Assembly: GCA_026994125.1 (NCBI GenBank)
Contig: JALWRJ010000215.1
Span: 1 to 6,526 of the forward strand
Length of the DNA: 6,526 nt
Source of the DNA: Cyclobacteriaceae bacterium
Lineage (GTDB): Bacteria; Bacteroidota; Bacteroidia; Cytophagales; Cyclobacteriaceae
Direction of reading: 5' to 3'
The notes under the pieces are model-generated. The model was not told the origin of the DNA. It saw only the letters and a program-made list of their open reading frames with translations, and searched no databases. Shown piece by piece: positions 1 through 5,462 of this stretch (position 1 is the first letter of the stretch; each line of letters begins with the position of its first letter). Position numbers and translations under genes: made by a program.

Positions 1-395
1 GATAGGTTGTTTACTGTAAAATCGGCTTGCACTTCGGGTACTTGTGGGAAATCTGTTGCATTTTCTCCGGCCAGCTTATAATGGCCGTTGTCGCTGCTTA
101 GCGAAATACTGTACGAGGCATCGTCAATAGAAAAGGTAACGGGCTGCTCGGGCAGGTTTTTAAGTGTGTCCAATAAAATTTTGGCAGGCACGGCTATGCT
201 GCCTTCTTCGCTCGATTCTACCGGCACTTCGGTGATTATTGAAGTTTGTAAATCGGAAGCAGTAATTATTAACTTACCGTCTTTAATTTCGAACAAAAAG
301 TTTTCTAAAATGGGTACTACCGGATTGGTGGTTATAACTCCCTGGATGTTCGATAATTGCTTGAGAAGTACAGATGAAGATACGATGAATTTCAT
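1..395 (-). CDS. dnaN: DNA polymerase III beta subunit (sliding clamp), N-terminal part
   Basis: This is the 5' part of the gene for the ring-shaped clamp that tethers the replicative polymerase to DNA. It starts at ATG 395-393 on the minus strand and stays open to the left edge, giving 131 residues of a protein that is usually about 370 long. The translation begins MKFIVSSSVLLKQLSNIQGV. It shows the typical first-domain pattern: PVVPILENFLFEI at residues 26-37 or so, KLIITASDLQTSI at about 41-53 (the family's ATDLE-like strand), AVPAKILLDTLKNLP at about 68-82, and a segment ending FPQVPE where domain I passes into domain II. No Shine-Dalgarno sequence precedes the start; the upstream bases are A/T-rich, as is usual in Bacteroidota. 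A promoter candidate lies 30-60 nt upstream, so it is probably transcribed independently of the DUF4340 gene before it. The identification rests on the recognisable N-terminal sequence and is firm; the C-terminal two thirds are outside the window. Confidence 0.95.
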   Translation of the reverse strand, partial: MKFIVSSSVLLKQLSNIQGVITTNPVVPILENFLFEIKDGKLIITASDLQTSIITEVPVESSEEGSIAVPAKILLDTLKNLPEQPVTFSIDDASYSISLSSDNGHYKLAGENATDFPQVPEVQADFTVNNL

Positions 396-426
396 TTAAA
401 TATTTTATTAGATACAATTAATGCGG

Positions 427-458
427 TAAAGGTATAAAGAAATACGATTTGAAACCAA
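427..458 (-). promoter_or_regulatory. Candidate dnaN promoter (Bacteroidota type)
   Basis: On the minus strand, TTG (458-456) is followed after 21 nt by TACCTTTA (434-427). This matches the Bacteroidota -33/-7 form TTG...TAnnTTTG at all fixed positions but the last. Transcription would begin near 422 and give a leader of about 27 nt before the dnaN ATG. It lies in the only intergenic gap of any size between dnaN and the upstream genes (396-473). No hairpin followed by a T-run that could end the upstream operon is visible in that gap, so read-through into dnaN is also possible. Confidence 0.45.
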
Positions 459-473
459 TATTAGCCGGCCTAG

Positions 474-1397
474 CTACTCAAAATCTGCTCTTTTTCTTAA
501 TATTTTGTTAAATCGTTTTTTATTAAGCACGCAATAGCTCGAATCGGGGCTAAGCGCCAGGTAAAACTTGCCTGCCCTTGTGGGGTACACCCTAAGGGTT
601 TCATTAGTACCCGAAAGCTGTGTGCAGGTAATAGTTACCAGGGGGGGAGTGCTTACCAGGCTGTCGGGTTGGAAAGCGGCCAGTTCGGAGGGTTGCAGGT
701 ATTGGTCGGTTTGTATAAATAAGAAATCTTCTAAAGCGGTAATGAGTTGTGTGCTATCGGCTTGCATGCCTTCAATTTCAAAAAAGCTGTTTTTATACCT
801 AAAGTTAAGGCTGTCCTTGGCATATTTTACTTTTAGGGTATTCAAATTAGTAAACTGCGTGGTAAACACCAGCCTGCTCCGCCAGTCGGCTTCAGGTACT
901 TGAAAAATGCCCGCTACATAGCTTCGGTAGCCGGGTATATGCACCAGGTAGGGTTTGTTGGTACTTGCAACTATAAACGATTGTTGGGTAGCCTTGTTAC
1001 CTCCAATAATGTAGTGTTGCACGGTATCGGTATTGTTAAGCACGGTTACCTCCACGCCTTTCGTTTGCAGGTAATTGCTTGTAGAATCGGCCAGTGATGC
1101 CGGTACTGCCCTGCGTATTTCCAATTGGCTAAGCACCGAAAAAAACACATCGCGCATATTGATATCCAACGGATACGTTTCGTTAACCAACCATTGCCCA
1201 TTAACATAGCTTAATCGGTTGGTTTGCTGTGGCGTTTTTAACACCACATCGGTAATTACCGTTTGTGGGTGCAGGGTAAACATACGTTTATCTACTTGCA
1301 AACCATGTGAGCCGGTTTTAAAATATGGCAGTATGATGATGGCCGAAATTACGAAGGCCAAAGCAATAATAAGACGAATGTTGAGTTGTTTTTGCAT
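474..1397 (-). CDS. DUF4340 domain protein, membrane-anchored partner of GldAFG
   Basis: This 307-residue protein has a short basic N-terminus, one hydrophobic helix at about residues 8-26 (IRLIIALAFVISAIIILPYF), and a long soluble remainder predicted to lie on the periplasmic side. The body resembles DUF4340 proteins: a GQWLV element near residues 67-71, a PLDINMRDVFFSVLSQLEI helix at about 76-94, a beta-rich YIIGGNK...SFIVASTNKPYLVHIPGY stretch at about 129-157, and DWRSRLVF at about 171-178. It starts 12 nt after the gldG stop and is clearly the next gene of the same transcription unit. It is known that DUF4340 genes often follow ABC-2 type transporter genes that include a GldG-like (ABC_transp_aux) protein. 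From this I infer an accessory periplasmic component of the GldAFG complex. No catalytic motif is visible and the biochemical function is unknown. The start ATG directly precedes the anchor helix and no better alternative exists. Confidence 0.82.
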   Translation of the reverse strand: MQKQLNIRLIIALAFVISAIIILPYFKTGSHGLQVDKRMFTLHPQTVITDVVLKTPQQTNRLSYVNGQWLVNETYPLDINMRDVFFSVLSQLEIRRAVPASLADSTSNYLQTKGVEVTVLNNTDTVQHYIIGGNKATQQSFIVASTNKPYLVHIPGYRSYVAGIFQVPEADWRSRLVFTTQFTNLNTLKVKYAKDSLNFRYKNSFFEIEGMQADSTQLITALEDFLFIQTDQYLQPSELAAFQPDSLVSTPPLVTITCTQLSGTNETLRVYPTRAGKFYLALSPDSSYCVLNKKRFNKILRKRADFE

Positions 1398-1409
1398 AGC
1401 TAATTTCGT

Positions 1410-3089
1410 CTAAAACCGTGTGTATTTTCGTTTTCGAAGATAAAAATGCATTAAGCCAAACAGTATTACCAACACTACGGGTAAGGCCAGGTTAATGGCT
1501 TGCCATTTTAGTTTTCCCTGGCGAAGTTTTACTTTGTCTAACGGCCTTATTATTACCTGCTTGGCCCGGGCGGTTATAAGGCCTTCGCCTTGTGTTAGGT
1601 AGTTAAGTACATTTAAAATTAAATCCTGGTTGGCAAAAGTTTGGTTGGTAAAAGGGTCGTAACCCAAGGGTAGCGGTTTGCCTGTTTTGGGGTTTTGGTT
1701 ATTTCGGGCTACATCACCATCGCTAATAACCACCAATTTTGTATTTCCTTCGGGGATAAAACTATTCTTATTGGCTTGTTCGGGCAAAAATTTATGTTTA
1801 AAAAACGAAGTGAAACGCCCTTCGAGCAAATAGCCTAAGCCAATAAAAGAGGTGTTAAATTTTTTAGGGTCTAATTCGCGCTGCATTAAATTTATATCCA
1901 CATAGGTGGGGCTCATTAGCTTACGGGCGTAGGCCGAGGAAGAAAACAACAACGTTTTTTTAACCCCCGGGGCTTTAACTGTGTCTATACTGCTGGCAAA
2001 CCGGGTAAGGGTGGCATCCAGGTTGCGTACGGTTGGATGTTTGGTGTATTCGTTTACTACCGGATAATAGGGCCATTGCAGTAATTGTATGTTAGGTTGA
2101 TCGCCTTCGTTACCTACAACAATAGGGTAGGTGCCCGACACAAAGTCCTGTACCAAATCGTTATTTATTCGAACTCCGTAGGTAAAGAGCAAATCGTCCA
2201 GGTCTAAATCGTAAGGAAAACTGTAAGTGCCCACATTGGCACTATCCATATTTACAGCTACTTTATCAAGCAAAAACAAGCCTGTACCTCCGTTTAGTAA
2301 GTATTGGTCTAATTTGTATTTATCGTAAAAAGAGAACCGGGTAGTGGGCTTAGCCAATAGCAGCGCATCTACAGGAGGGATGTTATCGGTTTGAGTTATA
2401 TCTATTATTTGTACCCTAAAATTATTTTCCAGCGTACGGTATAAACTTACAAAATCGGCCGAGTCTAGTTCGTTGTGCCCACGTAAAACACCCAGGGTAG
2501 GCAGACTGGTTGCGGTTATGTTTTGTATGGCTTTAGCAAGTTCATATTCAATGCCTTCAATCGATTGGTTAAGCCTTTCTTCAGGCGGAGCGGCTTTATT
2601 GCCTTTAAAAAGCTGTACTCCTTTTTCGGCACTACCATAGGCTATTATTACTCCGGGCACTATTCTTTTTTGTATCCGCTTGCCTTCTTCGGTAATAAAT
2701 ACATCGGTAGGGGGCAGGCCTTTGCGGGCCAGCGATAGTAAAAATTGATTGCGCGATTTGTTGCTTGCGGCCTGGTCGGGGTTAATAAACTGGTATTGAA
2801 TTTTACCGTTGGAGTACACTTTAAACTCTTCCAGGGTTTCCTGCAAGGCCGAACGCATTCGTTTAAATCCGGCAGGTAATTCTCCTGTTAAATAGGCTTC
2901 AATATAGATGTCATCTTCCAGGTTTTGCAATAATTTTTGTGTGGCGGAGCTAATGCTGTATTTTTTTTCTTGGGTTAAATCTATCCTTAAAAAATAAAAC
3001 GAAGCCAATGTGTTTATTAACACCGCTAAGGCAATGGCCAGTGCTATTTGCAGGTACAGCGTTAGTTGTTTGCTCTCTAAGAATTTCAT
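1410..3089 (-). CDS. gldG: Gliding motility-associated ABC transporter protein GldG
   Basis: GldG is the large extracytoplasmic component of the GldA-GldF-GldG ABC transporter, which is required for gliding in Flavobacterium johnsoniae; its substrate is not established. The 559-residue protein has an N-terminal membrane helix at about 12-34 followed by RIDLTQEKKYSIS (35-47), the family hallmark just after the first helix. A large periplasmic domain of the ABC_transp_aux type follows (roughly 50-520), including EAYLTGELPAGFKR near 60-73, a GVIIAYG strand, PTLGVLRGHNELDSADF, and a late TKLVVISDGDVARNN segment. A second membrane helix lies at about 531-551, and the protein ends in the basic tail RKRKYTRF. 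This two-anchor layout is as expected for GldG. Its start overlaps the gldF stop as ATGA (3086-3089), which suggests translational coupling. The frame is intact throughout. Presence of gldG does not itself prove gliding, because gldAFG homologues also occur outside proven gliders. Confidence 0.93.
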   Translation of the reverse strand: MKFLESKQLTLYLQIALAIALAVLINTLASFYFLRIDLTQEKKYSISSATQKLLQNLEDDIYIEAYLTGELPAGFKRMRSALQETLEEFKVYSNGKIQYQFINPDQAASNKSRNQFLLSLARKGLPPTDVFITEEGKRIQKRIVPGVIIAYGSAEKGVQLFKGNKAAPPEERLNQSIEGIEYELAKAIQNITATSLPTLGVLRGHNELDSADFVSLYRTLENNFRVQIIDITQTDNIPPVDALLLAKPTTRFSFYDKYKLDQYLLNGGTGLFLLDKVAVNMDSANVGTYSFPYDLDLDDLLFTYGVRINNDLVQDFVSGTYPIVVGNEGDQPNIQLLQWPYYPVVNEYTKHPTVRNLDATLTRFASSIDTVKAPGVKKTLLFSSSAYARKLMSPTYVDINLMQRELDPKKFNTSFIGLGYLLEGRFTSFFKHKFLPEQANKNSFIPEGNTKLVVISDGDVARNNQNPKTGKPLPLGYDPFTNQTFANQDLILNVLNYLTQGEGLITARAKQVIIRPLDKVKLRQGKLKWQAINLALPVVLVILFGLMHFYLRKRKYTRF

Positions 3090-3811
3090 TTTTTAGCTGT
3101 AAGGAGTAAGGTTGAAAAATAGAGAAAAACGCCACTTACTGATAGCAAATAAATAATATCACGGCTATCAAGCAACCCTTTGCTTAGGGCCAGGTAGTGG
3201 TACTCAAGGCTCAAATTTGCCAAGGGAATGGCCAATTGCGACCACACATTAATGCCAGCCAGGGAATTTAGTCCGCTAAAAAAGATAAAGCTAAGAAAAG
3301 TGGCCAAAATAAAAGCAATAACCTGGTTGTGGGTAAGGGCCGATGTAAGCATGCCCAAGCTGCAAAATACGGCTGCCAGTAGTAGCAAGCCAATGTACGA
3401 GCCGGCTGTGCCGGCTCCATCTATATTGCCTACCGGGCTGGCCAGGTAATGCAGCGAGTAGTAGTACACCAAGGTGGGCAGTAGGGCTACTACCACCAGC
3501 GTAAGCGAAGCCAAATACTTACCCACTATTATTTGCCATGGAGTTACCGGCTTTACCAATAGTATTTCCAGTGTGCCTGTTTTGGTTTCTTCGGCCAGCA
3601 TTTTCATGGTTATGGCAGGTATTAAAAACATGAGCACAAACGGAGCCAGGCTAAAAAAACTTCCTAAATCGGCATAGCCATAGTCAATTACATTGGTTTC
3701 AGGAAACACCCATACCAATAACCCCATGGCTATTAAAAATACGGCAATTACGATGTAGGCAATAAGCGATCCTAAAAAGCTGTTTATTTCTTTAAGGTAA
3801 ATGTTAAACAT
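3086..3811 (-). CDS. gldF: Gliding motility-associated ABC transporter permease GldF
   Basis: This is the ABC-2 type integral membrane subunit that should pair with GldA and GldG in the inner membrane. The 241 residues contain about six hydrophobic helices, at roughly 14-36, 52-71, 97-121, 137-160, 163-185 and 215-238. Between helices 2 and 3 lies MKMLAEETKTGTLEILLVKP (69-88), the conserved cytoplasmic segment of this permease family (E-E-x-x-T-G-T-x-E-x-L-L), thought to contact the ATPase. Helix spacing and length fit the family. The start codon lies inside the end of gldA (8-nt overlap, 3804-3811), and its last codons overlap gldG by ATGA. The start is supported by an AGGAAAA stretch 5-11 nt upstream, one of the few Shine-Dalgarno-like sequences in the window. 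The identification as GldF rather than a generic ABC-2 permease relies on its position between gldA and gldG together with the sequence. Confidence 0.92.
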   Translation of the reverse strand: MFNIYLKEINSFLGSLIAYIVIAVFLIAMGLLVWVFPETNVIDYGYADLGSFFSLAPFVLMFLIPAITMKMLAEETKTGTLEILLVKPVTPWQIIVGKYLASLTLVVVALLPTLVYYYSLHYLASPVGNIDGAGTAGSYIGLLLLAAVFCSLGMLTSALTHNQVIAFILATFLSFIFFSGLNSLAGINVWSQLAIPLANLSLEYHYLALSKGLLDSRDIIYLLSVSGVFLYFSTLLLTAKK

Positions 3812-4724
3812 TTTTTTCCTGGGTTAATGCTGCAAATACATCCTCCATAGATTGTTGCACTTGTTTAATGCCTATTAAGTTGAGCGCATTGTCAGTAACA
3901 AACTGCATAAAGGCCGGGCGGATATCCTGCGTGCTATCGGAGCTTATTTTGTATTTGTTGCCCGTTAAATGTGTTATTTTTTTTGCTTTTTCGAATGTTT
4001 TCAGCAGGCTGTCCGATATTTTGGCCGAAAACTCAACTTCAATAACTTGCGAAGCTGTATTTTTTTGTAATTGGTTGATAGGCCCATCGGCTACCAATTT
4101 GCCTTTGTTTATTACAATAGCACGGTTGCAAACCGCTTCTACCTCTTGCATAATATGCGTAGAAAAGAGTACGGTTTTGCCTTCGCTTACGGTTTTAATT
4201 AATGCCCTTACTTCTTGAATTTGATTAGGATCCAGGCCGGTGGTAGGTTCGTCTAACACAAGTACTTTGGGGTTGTGCAACAAAGCTTGTGCCAGGCCTA
4301 CCCGCTGCCGGTAGCCTTTAGATAACTGTCCTATTTGTTTGTTTTGTTCCAATCCTAGTTGGCACATATCAATAACATCGGCTACTTGCCTGCCCAGTAT
4401 TTTTTTTGAAAGGCCGTAAAACCGACCACTAAATTGCAGGTATTCATGTACATACATATCCAGGTAAAGTGGGTTGTGCTCGGGCAGGTAGCCTATGGTT
4501 TTTCGTACTTCCAGGGGGTGCGCTTCAACATCCATATCGTTTACCATTACTTGCCCGGTAGTTGGGGGCAGGTAGGTGGTAATCATTTTCATAGTGGTTG
4601 ATTTACCGGCTCCATTGGGGCCTAAAAAACCTACTATTTCGTTTTCCCGGATTTGAAACGAAATGTGGTTAACTGCTTTTTGATGACCGTACTGCTTGGT
4701 TAAATTCGATACTATGATAGACAT
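3804..4724 (-). CDS. gldA: Gliding motility-associated ABC transporter ATP-binding subunit GldA
   Basis: This 306-residue cytoplasmic ATPase powers the GldFG membrane complex. All ABC motifs are present in order: Walker A GPNGAGKST (35-43), the Q-loop region GYLPEHNPLYLDMYVHEYL (78-96) with Glu82 where classical importers have Gln, signature LSKGYRQRVG (134-143), Walker B VLVLDEP (154-160), D-loop TGLDP (162-166) and switch His190 in STHIMQEVE. The LPEHNPLY form is typical of GldA and other ABC-2 exporter ATPases. A C-terminal extension of about 90 residues (from about 215) ends in SMEDVFAALTQEKN, the usual tail of this subfamily. The protein is full length for GldA (about 300). Its ATG follows the dehydrogenase stop by a single base (TAG-T-ATG), and its 3' end overlaps gldF by 8 nt. 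Substrate is unknown; exopolysaccharide or gliding-machinery roles have been suggested for the family, and nothing here decides between them. Confidence 0.94.
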   Translation of the reverse strand: MSIIVSNLTKQYGHQKAVNHISFQIRENEIVGFLGPNGAGKSTTMKMITTYLPPTTGQVMVNDMDVEAHPLEVRKTIGYLPEHNPLYLDMYVHEYLQFSGRFYGLSKKILGRQVADVIDMCQLGLEQNKQIGQLSKGYRQRVGLAQALLHNPKVLVLDEPTTGLDPNQIQEVRALIKTVSEGKTVLFSTHIMQEVEAVCNRAIVINKGKLVADGPINQLQKNTASQVIEVEFSAKISDSLLKTFEKAKKITHLTGNKYKISSDSTQDIRPAFMQFVTDNALNLIGIKQVQQSMEDVFAALTQEKNV

Positions 4725-4725
4725 A

Positions 4726-5424
4726 CTATTGTTTTCCTTTGGGTCGTAAGGGCCTCACTTCAATATCTATAGGGTGGTAGTTGGGGGGCGATGTTAACAC
4801 ATGCAGCAGGGTAGAGGCTATGTCTTCAGGCATCATCATATTGTTATGGGTAGTTACTGAATCTATTTGGTCGAAAAAATTAGTTTTAACCGAACCTGGG
4901 TAAATAACGCTAACCTTAATTCCAAAATTGCGTAGCTCTTTAAACATAGCTTGCGAAATGCCTCGTACAGCGTGTTTAGTACCACAATAGGCAGCCATGC
5001 CTGCAATGCCGTTGGTGCCTGCAATAGACGAAATGTTAATGATATGCCCTTCATCCATTTTTTTCATTTCGGGTATAACTGCCCTCGAACAATAAAATAT
5101 ACTGTCCACATTTGTATTAAACATTTGGTGCCATTGTTCATCGCTTAGTTCTTCAAATAGGCCTTCATAACCCACCCCGGCATTATTTATTAATATAGAT
5201 ACCGGAGCCTGCCAGTGAGCGCGTGTTTTTTGGTAGCCCTCCACCACCGAAGTGTTTTGGCTTACATCTACGGGTACATGTAAAAAATTTGGATGGCTAA
5301 GGTTTACCGGGCTTCGGCTCCATCCGGCTACTTTAACACCGTTTTTAAGCAGCAATTGGGCAGTCGCTAATCCAATGCCTTTGCTTACTCCTGTTACAAT
5401 TGCTATTTTATTTGCCAGTTCCAT
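4726..5424 (-). CDS. Short-chain dehydrogenase/reductase (SDR family, classical)
   Basis: This 232-residue NAD(P)-dependent oxidoreductase has a single Rossmann fold. Visible motifs are the cofactor-binding TGVSKGIG (11-18), Arg37 after the second strand in GWSRSP (suggesting NADPH rather than NADH), the Asp53 adenine-contact region VPVDVS, NNAG (80-83), Asn105 in NTNVDS, catalytic Ser133 in INISSIAG (129-136), and the Tyr146-xxx-Lys150 pair in AAYCGTKHAVRG (144-155). The YPGSVKTNFF stretch (175-184) is the usual loop after the sixth strand. All four catalytic residues (Asn, Ser, Tyr, Lys) are present, so it should be active. The substrate cannot be read from the sequence; this group includes 3-ketoacyl reductases and sepiapterin- or serine-dehydrogenase-like enzymes. 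It is the first gene of the tight minus-strand unit, 1 nt before gldA, so it is almost certainly co-transcribed with gldAFG, although it is not a known gliding gene. No Shine-Dalgarno sequence precedes its ATG. Confidence 0.92.
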   Translation of the reverse strand: MELANKIAIVTGVSKGIGLATAQLLLKNGVKVAGWSRSPVNLSHPNFLHVPVDVSQNTSVVEGYQKTRAHWQAPVSILINNAGVGYEGLFEELSDEQWHQMFNTNVDSIFYCSRAVIPEMKKMDEGHIINISSIAGTNGIAGMAAYCGTKHAVRGISQAMFKELRNFGIKVSVIYPGSVKTNFFDQIDSVTTHNNMMMPEDIASTLLHVLTSPPNYHPIDIEVRPLRPKGKQ

Positions 5425-5434
5425 TTTATTTTTG
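5400..5434 (+). promoter_or_regulatory. Candidate promoter for the PagL-like gene
   Basis: On the plus strand, TTG (5400-5402) is followed after 24 nt by TATTTTTG (5427-5434), an exact TAnnTTTG match with slightly long spacing. Transcription would begin near 5440 and leave a leader of about 23 nt before the proposed TTG start at 5463. The element overlaps the first codons of the divergent dehydrogenase gene, as expected if two promoters share a 38-nt gap. It also agrees with the proposed upstream start rather than the internal ATG at 5592. Confidence 0.35.
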
Positions 5435-5462
5435 CCAAATTATTTAATTAAAATTAAAACAC

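Noticed and set aside
88..399. Plus-strand open frame of 103 codons
   Set aside because: It lies antisense to the dnaN start, which has a clear family match; the translation shows no family features.
462..472. GC-rich near-palindrome around GCCGGC after the DUF4340 stop
   Set aside because: The stem is too short and has no following T-run on the minus strand, so it is not a credible terminator or binding site on its own.
3090..3110. Anti-Shine-Dalgarno-like ACTCCTTAC on the minus strand just before gldG
   Set aside because: It is explained by the coding sequence for the end of GldF (LLTAKK) and has no evident pairing role.
2950..3135. Minus-strand 61-codon frame across the gldF-gldG junction
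   Set aside because: It is a shifted reading of gldF and gldG, both of which are intact in their own frames; no sign of a programmed frameshift.
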